A stretch of 64,000 bases of DNA from Syngnathus acus (GCF_901709675.1 NC_051098.1:8247000-8310999), one strand, 5' to 3'; counted from the stretch's first letter, positions 1-25,218 are shown. The notes: generated by a model not told the origin, from the sequence alone. Translations and numbers: made by a program.

Positions 1-32
1 CATTAGGTCATGACAGTTGTTTTATAGCTAAC

Positions 33-1159
33 CTGCAAGGTTGGCGGCTTTGATAGTGTACTCCCTCTGCCTGTCGTCAAACTCTGCGGGCACCGAGATG
101 ACGGCTTTGTGGATAGGCACGCCCAGTTGCTGCTCAGCCATCTTCTTCATCTTCAGCAGCAGCCGAGAGCCAATGAACTCGGGAGTCACCGTGAATGTGC
201 CATTCGTGGTGATCACAAACTCGGCACTTCCATTGTTGTAGACCACCTGGAAAAAGTTTGAAAATCGTATTGATGTAAATTTCAAGGGTTTCATCTACGT
301 CTCAATATTTAAATAATAATTTATTTTACCTCTTATTTTTAGCATCACAACATTTTACGTTGTACCTATTATATATTAATAGTAATTAGTAATCAAAATG
401 TATGTTCTATATATAACAGGCAGTAATTTTTGTTGTTGTTGTTGAATCAGCACAATATTTACTTTGTTACATAATCAGTACTCTCTCTTGAATCAAAGTC
501 TTTATTGACTTAATAATTAGTTCTTCTACTTTGGCACAGACTGAGTACTTTTAGCACCAAAAGAGTACCTCCCTGAAATGATCATTCTTTTGTTTATTCA
601 TCTATTGGAATCACACGACCTCAAAGTCACGCATACTGCCCACCTTGAAGGGATAGCGGCTGCTCTCCTGCTCCAGCAAATGTGGGGTAAAGATCTTCCC
701 GATGAACCTCTTAGCGTCGTAAATGGTATTGTGGGGGTTGTTGTCAGCCACATCCACAGCATCATGCCCAGCCAGCACTGTCGTGTTGGTGAAGGAGACG
801 GCACTTGGGATGCTCTTCCTGCCCTCCTTGTCTGCAATTACCTCCACTTTTCCACTACCAGGGTGAAACACGCCCACGGAACAAAAAGTGGTCCCCAGGT
901 CTAGACCAATTACTTTGGGCTTGGGTGGAGGTAAGTACTGCTGACCCAAATAACCAGCCAAGAACAGAGCAAGGACCATAGAACCTGTAATACACACACA
1001 ATGTTAGCACGCTCTCTTCTATACATTAGATTACTAGACAAGCAGATAGACAGGCAAATATTTGTATTACTAGACAGGCAGATAGACAGAGACAGATATT
1101 TGTATTCATTCAAATCGGTTATTTCTCGACTTACCAAAGATTGACATTTGCCCTGACAT
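33..1159 (-). CDS. hspa13: HSPA13 (STCH), Hsp70-family microsomal ATPase, 5' part only
   Basis: Three coding exons are visible: 1135-1159, 622-984 and 33-246; the gene continues past the left edge. The start gives MSGQMSIFG, then a hydrophobic N-terminal anchor (SMVLALFLAGYLGQQYLP), then the Hsp70 phosphate-binding motif GLDLGTTFCSVGVF and the conserved stretch NTIYDAKRFIGKIF. Exon 3 contains GSRLLLKMKKMAEQQLGVP and ISVPAEFDDRQRE. The family is an ER/microsome-associated Hsp70 ATPase domain that lacks the usual peptide-binding domain. Phases agree (25 nt, 363 nt, 214 nt). The exon-2 donor reads gag|gtcgtg, which is weak; a donor three bases further on is also possible. Identification is strong from the N-terminus, which resembles human HSPA13 almost residue for residue in the anchor region, and from the neighbouring samsn1 gene. 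Confidence 0.95.
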
Positions 1160-2141
1160 CGTCGCGTACTTTAGAGAATCCGTCCGGAGTTGAAATAACC
1201 AGAAACTGTTTTTAAACCATCGAATCTGTACTTAACACTCTCGCAACGACGACGCGACAGTCACTTCCTACTAAACACACGTCAGCGTTGCGTACGTGTT
1301 GCGGGGGATGCTGGGTAATGTAGTCAGAGCGCCGCATTGTCAACGGGGATTTTTCTTTATTTTCTTTTTTTTAATTTGTTTGGCGGTGGGCTAATCAGTA
1401 AACATGCGTATTACTGCTATCATCTGTACTGGGGTATATTTGACACCCAATTTGATGGCCTCTCAACGGGGATAAAATAAGCGGAATTGTCCTTTTTTAC
1501 TACATTTCCCACAATGAAGTGCAAGATACAAGCGCAATAAAAGAAACGTTCCCTTGTCAACTTGTCACAGAGAATGCTTTTTATTCTTTAATATTCATCA
1601 TCCTTGTAGATAATGCATTACCACTAATGCAATAATATTAAGTTTGAAAATATTATATATATTATATATATATTACAAGTTTGTCCCAAATGAACAATTA
1701 CAACGTCATAGCTATTTATGTAAGGACTTGTGAGGTGATTTTGGTTATCAAGGAAACTTTTGTAATCAGTAATACATTGGTTCAAACAAAGGTACCTATA
1801 ACAGTAGTTCATTAAAGAAAATACCAGTGTTTTGCTAGCTTTATAAGTTATTTACCGAATTGATTGCTAAAGAAAATAAACTTTCAAGTATTCTGTTTTT
1901 CTTTCGTATTTTCAAGTGCAATGCACACGTCCGAACCCTCCGTTTAACCGGTTTACCAGCTCCGGGAAGCTACTACATAGGGTTTAGTCACTTCAAATGT
2001 TTTGAATTATTTTGTGAAACGTTTTTTTTTATTTGTCCAAGTAAACATTTTTGACTTAATTAAATAATTTGTATTTACATTAATTCAAAGCATTTCCAGT
2101 ATTTTAATAAGAAGAACGACTCAATAAGATAGTTGGCAGTG
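1160..2141. other. Intergenic region between hspa13 and samsn1
   Basis: This stretch holds the hspa13 promoter (ZNF143-like motifs near 1306 and 1499), then AT-rich DNA with a TATA/ATAT run near 1648-1672. I see no exon with paired splice sites or a conserved protein. Confidence 0.6.
1306..1324 (-). promoter_or_regulatory. ZNF143/SBS-like promoter motif upstream of hspa13
   Basis: On the minus strand this reads ACTACATTACCCAGCATCC, close to the ZNF143/THAP11 (SBS) consensus ACTACAATTCCCAGCATGC. It lies about 150 bp upstream of the hspa13 start codon, where a TATA-less housekeeping promoter would be expected. A second, weaker match on the plus strand (ACTACATTTCCCACAATG) lies at 1499-1516. 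The role is inferred from sequence only. Confidence 0.55.
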
Positions 2142-2147
2142 TTTATT
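2142..2147 (-). terminator. Candidate samsn1 polyadenylation signal
   Basis: AATAAA on the minus strand, about 515 bp past the samsn1 stop codon at 2662. It would give a 3' UTR of roughly 540 bp. Other TTTATT hexamers occur nearby, so the exact site is uncertain. Confidence 0.4.
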
Positions 2148-2661
2148 AAGTTATTTACAGAAATATTCACATTAATATATTATTTTCTCTCCCTGCCATT
2201 CACACAAATACATTTAACTCACAGCACAGTATAAAGTATGTATATAGAGTACAAGGCAACTTTGGAATTTAAACATTATCCAGTTCTCATACAGACATAA
2301 TATTCCGCTTACTAACACTCTGGCCATTCAAAATAAAGGTGAAAACATGGTGAAAGGGTGTAAAGAGAGTTTCGTATGAGACAATGAATAAAGAAATACA
2401 AATGCTGAATGACTCGGAATAAAATAAACACAAAAATGTGGGGATTTTAAAGAAAATGTCACACAAATAGCCCCCATAGAAATCAGAAATAAATGTTGAT
2501 TATCATTGACAATGTGATGTATTGCTGTTCAGGATATCATCCCAAGTCAAAAGAGACTATGCGTCATGATGTGAGTGCGTACGAGTCGTTTGCAAACATC
2601 CAGAAGGGCCTACATCTTTTTTTTTTTTCTTTTTCTGCCATATGTCAAAATGAGAATAAGG

Positions 2662-15762
<13,101 letters not shown>

Positions 15763-17322
15763 GTTGTGTCCTGGTGGCAGTGAAGCAGCGGTTTGAGTGT
15801 CGGAATCACAACAACCCAACTGGGTATGAGTCCAGCCTGGGTGGCCGGCTGCTGTCTTGTCAGATTAATACCACAGTGAAATCCCTCCTCTAATCCAATA
15901 GAATAGATAGACCACCGTTGCTCTAGCTAGCAGATGAGGCACAATTTGACAACACACCCACCTGGCTTTCATTTTTCATTCAGTTTGGATCAGAGTAACT
16001 GGGTTGCGGACGTTTCTAAGTATAATATGTTCTAATATGTATAAATGATTTAATCCCTTCTCAATTGTGTGTAGACAAGTATGTCAAGTATTATTTAAAT
16101 ATTATAAATAAATGTTGTAATTATAACTTTTAGGACATTGCTATGTGTGCTATTCATTTTTTACTTGAACTCTGTGAAGGGAAACTGAATTAATTAGCAC
16201 AAGGTTGTACATTTTTTAAAATGCTACTGTAATACAATCTGTATGGTAGACATGGAAAAGAAAGAAAATAAACTTAAATCTCTAAATTTAAGAATATAAT
16301 GTACATAACAGTGCACTGTGGTTTAAAACAGGCATTTCAAGTAATTTTTTTTTATTCGTTAGCAATTGCACGTTTTTGTTTGATAATACTAAATTTGTTT
16401 CCCCCACAATGATGCAAATACAATATTGGACAAACTGATAATAACGCATCTATAAATAGTTTATTACATTTTGCATTATTTAATACCATGTTTTAATAGG
16501 GCTCTCTTCAAGTGTACCATTGACAATATGAAAACTATTGTTATTTTTGCTTTCATTTGTTGGTGCATTCTGTCCTCAGTGTTAACTGATGGTGTATTTT
16601 AAAACCGGATGTGCAGGAAAAACACGATATTCACATGACCAAGACTAAGACACTTCTGGGAGTATTGTTCGAGCTTTATTCGGTCTTTATAACACGATTA
16701 TATGATTACATTCTCAGAAATCAGAAAAGGGATGGATGTATTTTTGATCATCTGAGGGCATCTCCCCTCATGTTTTACTCTTCTGGAGCAAAGGTTACTC
16801 CTCCACAGCTGCTCATTAATCCATCCACCCTTCACCTCTGCAGTCTGAGCTGATCTAATGAGTAAAAGAAACAGATGGACAGATGAACAGATACTGTATG
16901 ACCCATATTTGCACGCACACACTTGTATAGGATGATATCTAACACTGATGTGAAGTGTGAATCCACTCTTCATATTAAAATAAACACAGAGGTCAGTGAG
17001 TGTGTCATCTGGGGTCACATTTATAGGCATGAATAGAACTTGCCCTTAGCGTTACTTGCTTACCATGGAATCGTCCTGATTCATCTGAATAAAAATAAAA
17101 AAAATACCCTGGATTGCGGCTGTTACTTAACCCTGACGTCAAATCTGTGTTGGTATCTTGGTGTACGTTGCTTCACCTGTTATAAGGTGAGCCTGCTTCT
17201 CTGATAACATCCATTGTGTGAAGAATGCTGTTGGACAATAGGCTGATCAAACAAAGGCAAAAGAAGTTAGCTAGACACTATGTAGACTAGTTTGTTTTAA
17301 ATCTCAGTCAGTCCAGTCCACT
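15763..17322. other. Region upstream of the samsn1 start
   Basis: Mostly AT-rich, without a clear gene. A possible 21-bp alternative samsn1 leader microexon lies at 17064-17084 on the minus strand: acceptor ...tttttattcag, then ATGAATCAGGACGATTCCATG (MNQDDSM), then donor gtaagc. It ends in phase 0 and could join the exon at 14255-14410. It is listed as a possibility only. Confidence 0.35.
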
Positions 17323-17867
17323 TACCGTTTTTTTCCATGTATAATGCGCCCCCGTGTATAATACGCACCCTAAAAATGGCATGTCGATGCTGGAAAAAAG
17401 CCTGTACCCATGTATAATACGCACCCAAATTTTGACTCCTACTTAAGTCCGTAAACGTAAAATTATTTCAGAAAAAAGATCATCTTTGGGAACAACCGGT
17501 TGTTATTCTGCCGGTCAGTATCACTGCGCATGCGCTAGCAAACTCGATAGCGAAGAAATGTTTCGGATTTGTGTAGGGTACATTGTGACAGCAAACGGGC
17601 AGGTGATCGAGCAAGCGTCTGATACGAGAGCATTGTGTTCGTATGGAGCGTGTTTGAAGTGAACAGCAGAGAAGAAAGGAACAAGGCAAAGTGTTGTGAA
17701 ATAAAATATTACCTGTAATACGCATTTAGGTAGAGAACTGAACTCTCGCTCTTTATATAGCTGACGTGTCAAAAAAAAAAATAATGTACCCATGTATAAT
17801 GCGCACCCCAGATTTTAGGACAATAAATTAGTTACATTTTGCGCATTATACATGGAAAAAAAAGGTA
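17323..17867. mobile_element. 545-bp MITE with near-perfect terminal inverted repeats
   Basis: The left end reads TACCGTTTTTTTCCATGTAT...; the right end is its reverse complement with one mismatch over about 27 bp (TACCTTTTTTTTCCATGTAT... on the minus strand). Sub-terminal units CATGTATAATACGCACCC are repeated internally. The element starts and ends with TA, consistent with a TA target site (Tc1/mariner-type mobilisation, inferred). The open frames on its minus strand are part of the element and are not genes. Confidence 0.8.
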
Positions 17868-18072
17868 ATTCCCTTTTTTATTTAAACATTTCGTGGTGTA
17901 TTTATTTATGTAAGTATATATGCTCAGTTTTTCTTATTCACAATGGCCCAAATACTCCTTTGTATAGTCCACTGAATTAAAAAAAAAAAAAAATCCCCGG
18001 ATAACATTCAATCACTACTGGGCATGTTATCAGAGGACGGTTGACAGACAATATTGAAATTAGAGGATGTCT

Positions 18073-18078
18073 TTTTAT
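18073..18078 (-). terminator. Candidate polyadenylation signal of the Ly6 gene
   Basis: AATAAA on the minus strand, 274 bp past the stop codon of the Ly6/uPAR gene. Position and spacing suit a short 3' UTR. Confidence 0.45.
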
Positions 18079-18351
18079 TGACATTGGTTTGACTACAGCA
18101 TTGCAGCAATGACAGACAGTGACCCACATAAAACTCAATGACACTATAAGCAATATGAGGAAGAGATTAGTGTGTGTGTGTGTGTGTGCGTGCAAAATAA
18201 ATCACAGCTCTTGAACCAGCGAGTTTTATAGTGAAGCCCGTTAATATATCAATGAAACATGACGATTAGTGAAACAACAATTAATTGTTGACCCTCATTA
18301 GACTTTTTTGCATTTTCATGTTTCCAATCAGAAGATGACGACGCTCCATGT

Positions 18352-19321
18352 TCAGCACAGGTCCGATTGACAGCAAGAAGTCTCAAAGTCTTCTTTGCAC
18401 TCTGCTGCGCAGCTTTTGGTAAGTTGATTTCCTGTGAAAATAATATGCCACAACTGCAAGGTTCTGCTTTTTTTTCTACTTTTCATTGATTGGGAAGCGG
18501 TCCTACAAACCTGAGCCGACGGTCTTGCAGAATATTTGGTTTTCCTCGCAATTCACCCAGTTGTCACACATATTTCCATCGCCGCACGAGTAGGAGAAGC
18601 ACCTGAGTGTGAGCACTGCTTACCAAACAGAGGGCAGATAAATAAAGGGTTAGTTCATGAAAGATGTGGACGCAATAGCACCCAAACTACAGTCAATCAT
18701 CACGTCGTTTTGTGGTCTTCAGTGGCTGAACCCGACTTACTTTCAGTCAACGTAGAATTGGGAGTTGGCAAGATTATTTTTTTCCTCACTGATGTGGTCC
18801 ATTATGAATACCCACATGAGTTACTAAATGCAATGCTTCCTTAATGAATAAAGATTTTCTTCAAAAATTATTCAAGCAAATATTTGACTTGACTTCATAA
18901 TTTATGTTAAGTATGTGTATCTAACGTTACCATAATTTGCTTTAAACTAACATAAATTAATCAAAAACACGAAATGTTTTATTGCCAAATGGTAAATACT
19001 TTTATTCTGTTAAACATACATAAACGTAACGACATAAAATTGTGTGTAACCCCAAAAATCTTAACATCAAAACTTAAGGTTTGAAAATAAAAAAGTCACT
19101 CCTTTTTTTTCCGTTCAGCATTTTAAAAACAAACATTGACTTTTGTCACATCCGACTGTATTGTCTTAAACACACAAAACCCTTTTGTTTGATTCACCTT
19201 TTAGTGGTAAATATATAATTGCGTGGAACTGTTTCAGATTTTTAAGAGTATGATCAAATAGTGCCTCACCTTGAGTGCTACACAGCAGCAGGAGCAATGT
19301 TGTGAACAGCATGACCTTCAT
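18352..19321 (-). CDS. Small secreted Ly6/uPAR three-finger protein
   Basis: Three coding exons: 19270-19321, 18511-18615, 18352-18431; 237 nt in total, 78 residues, all phases consistent. The start MKVMLFTTLLLLLCSTQ is a signal peptide. The mature part opens VLTLRCFSYSCGDGNMC and ends CAAECKEDFETSCCQSDLC. Ten cysteines follow the Ly6/uPAR pattern, including the C-terminal CC-x3-C box. The usual Asn after the last Cys is replaced by the stop codon, and there is no hydrophobic tail for a GPI anchor, so the product is probably secreted, SLURP-like. The exon-2 acceptor is the AG before tgctcacactcagg; the more obvious AG nine bases on breaks the frame. I cannot assign orthology; teleosts carry many lineage-specific ly6 genes. 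Ligand and role are unknown. Confidence 0.82.
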
Positions 19322-20434
19322 GTTGTCTTGATGGTGTTTCGATGTAGGCAAGCCACCCAGCTGCAGCACTTTTATACTGTCACATCATCTTCTTAATCCC
19401 TAATTCACTTCCTTGTCTTCTAAATTCCACTGTACTTTCTTTTTCTAGTCTATTGTCCTCTGACTGGAATCTTGAATCAGATACGAGCTTTTGTGTACGT
19501 CCTTTCATAGGAATGAAGTAAAGAACAACAAGAACTTGGGTGTGTTTGAAACCAAAATATTACTTGGTTATCAGTGTGGCACGGCATTCCAAATATGTTA
19601 CTGGATGATAATAGTGCAATGTCTGAATTCATGCATTACCCTTTTTCTGCAATTGTCACAACTGCATTCGTCTAAACAATGACATTTCACTTTAATAACA
19701 AAAAAAAATGGCTTTAAACAAGACAATTAGACCTTTTAAGTTGAATTCAATTCTTAAATCATTGTAAAGTAACAAATGCAAATAAATAAAATAATATTAA
19801 TACCAATTCTTAATTCAAAATAAATAAGCTAAAGATTGTCATTTTATTGTTTGTGTCCTTATATTATTAAAAAACAACGTTTTAGTGGTGTAATGAAATA
19901 AAAACCTTGATAACAATATTGGTGTTTTAATTATTGGTGCAGAAAATAGGCATTTTCATTGTCTTAAAAGTAAAAGCATGATGCTTTGAGGAACTCAAAT
20001 TCACCAGCCTAGTGACATCTAGTGGCAAGGAAAGGGCAAGTGCAAGAAGATGTGCAGATTTTTGTACATGTATTCATCATGAAACAGTTTTCTCACTTAT
20101 GTAGAGTACACCACGATTTTTACAGAATTTCACACACAATTGTGTACCCTGCTTTGTCGACTCGTGTGCTGTATGCTAATCTTTCACTTCATGACAGTAT
20201 TTCATGACAGTCTCTATTTCTTGTGTTTTGTCAGAAGAAAGAAATGAGCGAATTAGGACTTATTTGTATTGAAAATTAAAGTTCTACATTTGTAACACTA
20301 TCACAATAGGTTACAAAGTCAAAATTAAAGTACTAAGATGCCAGACTGGTTTTCTGGTGTTTGCCTGTGGACAACAAATCGAGATTAGCATAGCCGCAGT
20401 GGTGGTGAGTGGTCCTGAAAGTACTCGCAAGCAC
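19322..20434. other. Intergenic, Ly6 gene promoter side to p2rx5 3' end
   Basis: AT-rich DNA holding the Ly6 gene's 5' flank and the p2rx5 3' UTR. A minus-strand AATAAA at 19842-19847 is one candidate end for p2rx5. No other gene seen. Confidence 0.45.
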
Positions 20435-23400
20435 TTACTGGGACCCTTCAAACTTCCTCTGTCGATAAGCGGTGCCGTTCTTCAAGATGTAGAGTAGGAT
20501 CATGTCACACAAAAACACTCCCTGTTCAATCCAAATTTGCATTATGTCATGTAGCAAAAACAATTTAACAAGAAACAATGTGATAATAAAAGATGGCTGC
20601 AACTTACCACTCCCATTAAAGCTAACCCTGAACCGACACTGATGGCTGTAGGGACAATATTGAACATTCCAGCCTATAAGAAAAATGAAACAATTTATTA
20701 ATCCTCACATTCATTATATTTTGACAAAAGTCCCTTTTATGACTGTGTTAGCTGGAGCCAACATGAAACTGATGCTGAACCGAAGTAAACATCGCTATTT
20801 TTATGTAGAAACATTTTGTCATGTGTTTTTGGTTGCCAAAACCGTAAAAACAAAAACTCGAAATTCTGTATGTATGTATATGTATTGATTTTGGTCGACA
20901 GGTTACACCCAGTTGTATTTTCCTAGTGAAACACACCTCAAATACAGCCCATGTTTAAATAACCAGTTTTTTGTATTTGTTTTTGTAAATGGTAAAAGTA
21001 GTGTAAAATAACTTCATGCATGCGTGCAACACCAACACATTTTGCTTACCTTCCCATTCACCATGATGTTGAAGCGGACTCCATAGAATTTGTACAGAGA
21101 TCGGTAGCTCTCACCGGCTGAGTTTTTAAAATAGCGAGCGTGTCTGTTTAAAAGTAAGGATCAAACACTTAGCAAATATTCAAATGTACAACTTTTCTTA
21201 AATTCTAGACAACCTAAAATTGAATCCTGTTGCAATGGTGTTGGAGGCGGTGATGTCCTGGCGAGTAAATGTGTACTGCGGGTGGCACTCGGAGTAACCT
21301 TTGTCGAGGTCACAGTCCCACTGGATCTGGATGCCGATGGAGCCACCCTGGTGCAAAACAATACGTCTATTTAGTGGTAGACCCAAGTACACGACAATAA
21401 TACCGATAACACGAACAAATGTTGCCATGTCATTGAAGTTGTATCCTGCTCGCGCAGTGATGTCTCCCAGACGGAAGATGGGGCAGTAAGGATGGAGCTT
21501 CTCATCATATCTACATTTCAGATAGGACACATCCGTTGTCTCCAGAATGTTGGACCTTAGAGGACAGAGCACGCTGGTACGGTGTAGTTCACTTTTGGAT
21601 GCTTTGTATTTGATGTGTAGGATGAACTTACTTTGAAAATTTGAATTTGGGAAAATGTATAAAATTCTTGATGTAGATGGTGACGTTTTCTGCATTTGTC
21701 AGCAGAGACCTGTTACAAAAGAGGAAGTCAGTTTTGGTTTATCTATTTATCTATGACATGTGAATGGTTGTTTGTCCACATGTGTGCTGCGATTGATTGG
21801 CAGCCAGCCCAGGTCTACCCTGCTTCTTGCCCAAAGTCCCCTGCTTAAGTTAAGAGGGCAAGTCCTACAGGTGGATGCGTTTAGATGCCTGAAGAAAGTT
21901 CAATCCAATTTTATTGAGCTCACTGCAAATAATCCAATGAAAGCAACAAGCTCCTTACTGTGGTTTAAATTTTCTTTCAACAGGACACCAGCCAAAGATT
22001 TCACAGGTTCCAGGCGCGTTTTCATCCCTGTGTAAGCATCGTCCACTCATGAGTCCTTCGGCAAAAAAAAAACAGGAGAATTGAACTTGCTACAGTGCTG
22101 CCTCCAAAGGCCATTGACACTGAAAAGAGTGACGCAACAAGATGTCATCACTAATTTTAGCTGGTAATAATATATAGCCCAGAAATTACAGTGTGAAAGA
22201 TCGTTTTACAGGTTCGAGTCCACCTCCGGCCCTCTCTGTGTGGAGTTTACATGTTCTCCATGTGCCTGCGTGGGTTTTCCCCGGGAACTTCAGTTTCCTC
22301 CCACATCCCAAAAACATGCCAATTGAGCACTCCAAATTGCCCATAGGTGTGAATGCGAGTGCGGATGGTTGTTCGTCTGTGTGCCCTGCGATTGGCTGGC
22401 AACCGGTTCAAGGTGTCCCCCGCCTACTGCCCGATGACGGCTGGGATAGGCTCCATCTTGCCCGCGACCCTCGTGGGGACATGCGGTACAGATAATTGAT
22501 GGATGTTATATCTTGCCATGCAATCTATCTAGCACTCTTCAAATGTCAGATTTTGACATTTTAAATGTTGTTAATGTATTTTTTCCTCACAAGCTATTCA
22601 TCAATTTATAAACACAAAATTCAGAATATGTATAACCACTTAAAACTTTATAGATTTTTCTTCAAAAAAAAAAAAAAAACCCGATAACCGATTAATTGGC
22701 CGATTAAGCATAGGCATATTAAACAAAAATGTCACAAAAATCATTTTCTCTCTTCAGTTTGCTCAGCTTCTGCTTTCAAGTAGCAGGCATTTTCTTCTGT
22801 GTCACTATACACCACCAGGATAGATATTGTAAATGAAGAAATACACAATATTGGCAAATAATTATCGCACACCAATTAATAGGACAATTTCTCATGGCAC
22901 ACCTGATGATCTCTCAGGAAACGCAAATGTGCTGTGAGACAGTCATTGAAAATCATTGTTGCTGTACGGAGAGATGGTATGTATTGCACAATTAAATGAA
23001 ATACAAAGTAGTCTGAAACGTAACATCACTCACAAGTAGAGTTGATGTGTATTTTCTTTATAACCCCGAAGGAGTGTTGAACCATAACACTGAGGGATGT
23101 CCTACCATGACCAGACACCACGAGCTTTCCCTCTTCGCAATCCCCGTCTTGCTGGCAGAGTCCATCCAGCACTTTGGGGCTCTAGGAACAAACACAACAA
23201 GCACCAAGACTATCGGAAACTTTCAGGGATTCACAACTCGTTTCAGCCTGCGACTCACATTTTCATATGATTATGAAATCTTGACCAACTTTTACATGAG
23301 TCAATCAAGTGCAGTAAAGAAATATTTGGCTCAGTCTGTACATGTTCAACAAAAAATGATATACTTTGTAAGTAATAGAATGACATAGCCTGGCCACAAA

Positions 23401-25218
23401 ATTAAACATTTCAATCGCTGAACACATTACTCATCATTACTTTTTGTCCAGTATTAGTTGATGTTTTGTCAGTTTAAAATATATTTAGTTTGGATTGCAA
23501 AATTTGGTTCTTGATCTGAAATTCCTAACAAGGCAAAGCAACCCTGCTTTGGAGCCTTAGCGCACTTTGCCCTTGCAAATGAGCAGCTGTGTTTAAGTGC
23601 CACACCGTTTTGTGTAACTGCAATTTGATTTATAAGAACATAACTGAGAAAGCAGACACAAATGTACACAAGGGCTGCTGTATGACACTGGTACATGTTG
23701 GTTGTTTTTCTTGGCTGCTGCAAGAGTGACGACAGTGACTGTGCATGCCGGGAACTCGGACAGTCTGGAGACTTGATGTAGAAGATACAAAACAGTTTAA
23801 AAATGAAATAACTAATTGCCATGTTTCAACGTCATTTTTCATAAATAATTTAATTAGAACAAATTAATCAATTATTTCAGTTTTAATGTTAAATGTATTA
23901 TCAAATTATTTTTATTTTACTTTTTTATCATTTTCAATAAATAGATTGATGAATTATTATTACTGTTGTTATTACTTAATTCGTTAAATTAATAAAAATA
24001 AATAAAAATATTAATTAACTTTAATCAACCATTTTTTAAAATAGGCACTACATTAATGCAACAAATATTACAGGATTCTTGATAATTAAAAGCTCTGATA
24101 GCTGGATTAAGGAGCAGAGCAAGACATTTACTTTTGAGTGTCCAGAGTGTTTGTTAGTATATGGCAGCCTCACACTCAAGGCTGTCCGGAATAGTTTCCA
24201 GATGATCAAGCGTTGAGAGAGGTAATAAAGCAGGTTGAAAGTAAACACTCTTTGACAGCTTGGCACATGCACGAGCTGTGAAGAGTTATGAAGAAAGTAC
24301 AGTACCTTCCTCAGTGCATTGACTTACATGGCTGGATGGAGGCACAAGCTACTAAAATAGGTAAAGACATAAATTTCTAATCATATATTTCTATCAGTCC
24401 GCTCCTATAACAATAAATTCATATTAATTTCTGAGTTGCATAATGTGTATACATACCGTATATACAGGACAGATGAATTTCAATCATTTAGAATATTTTG
24501 GAGAAACTCTAACTTTGCTGTCGAGAAGTGATTGAATTAAAAAATAAGTGAAATATTCCTACCTCAGCACAGTATCCCAGCTTCTGATTGGGTGTCTCTA
24601 GGAAATTAGTGACAACAAAAAGAACAGCTTCACCCTGTATGTAAAGAGCAATGAAGGTCATCAAAACAACAAGGACATCCTTGTTATTTTAGAACCTAAA
24701 CTGCATACATAACGGTTTGACTAAACTTTATCCAAACCATTATTTGAGCTTATGATGAGCTCAATTCCTCCTGCCTGAGGGTGCGTGTGTTTTTACCTGT
24801 GGAGGGATGACGTAGTCTTCTGGTCCCCACATCAGCAAGCCTGACTCGGTGGTGTTGGTCACCGAGACCCCTTTCAGTTTAGTGATCACTGTGCTTTGGA
24901 TGGCCTCGTCTTTTTCCTGGTAGCCCTTTTTGCTTAAGAAAACCCACCTGGGGGCAAGGAAAAAAAATCCAAATACAGAAATTGCCTTTTAATTCTGATC
25001 AAAGCCATTACACAAATCACTTAACCTGGTGGTGGGATGTATGGATGGATGGACGGACAGACAGACAAGTGTCTCACTTACCCTATAATGTAACCGATGA
25101 TAGATAACTGGATGAGTCTGTACAAAACCCCGACTGTTTTATTTTTGGCCACTATGTATTTTTCCGTTCTGTAGTCCAAAAGGGATAAAAGTCGTCCTTT
25201 GCACCCATTCGCAGCCAT
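20435..25218 (-). CDS. p2rx5: P2X5 ATP-gated cation channel
   Basis: Eleven exons: 25082-25218, 24797-24947, 24563-24634, 23106-23181, 21959-22055, 21632-21709, 21417-21555, 21214-21347, 21050-21143, 20608-20673, 20435-20521; 1131 nt, 376 aa. P2X subunits form trimeric ATP-gated cation channels in the plasma membrane. TM1 lies at about 32-52 ([19 protein letters not shown]) and TM2 at about 330-360 ([27 protein letters not shown]). Between them lie the Cys-rich ectodomain ([22 protein letters not shown]), ATP-site lysines in TKLKGV, and NFR followed by FYGVRF. The C-terminal YRQRK fits the YxxxK surface-stability motif. [20 protein letters not shown] and [19 protein letters not shown] match P2X5 better than other subtypes. 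The exon-7 donor (ttt|gttcgtg) is weak but is the only one giving the conserved GGxxGI junction. Confidence 0.9.
22190..22500 (+). repeat. tRNA-related fish SINE (DANA/HE1-like) in p2rx5 intron
   Basis: It opens with a B-box-like GGTTCGAGTCC and continues TGTGTGGAGTTTACATGTTC, GTGGGTTTTCCCCGGG, CCAAAAACATGCCAATTGAG, CTGCGATTGGCTGGCAACC, GGGATAGGCTCC and CGCGACCCTCGTGGGGACA. This is the layout of a widespread teleost SINE-like family. A shorter diverged tail-only copy lies at 21758-21840. Confidence 0.7.

Noticed and set aside
17480-17793. Overlapping minus-strand frames of 81 and 90 codons
   Set aside because: They lie wholly within the 545-bp MITE and have no recognisable domain.
21760-22495. 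Plus-strand frames of 91 and 100 codons within p2rx5
   Set aside because: The first overlaps the real minus-strand exon at 21959-22055 and a SINE tail; the second is the SINE body.
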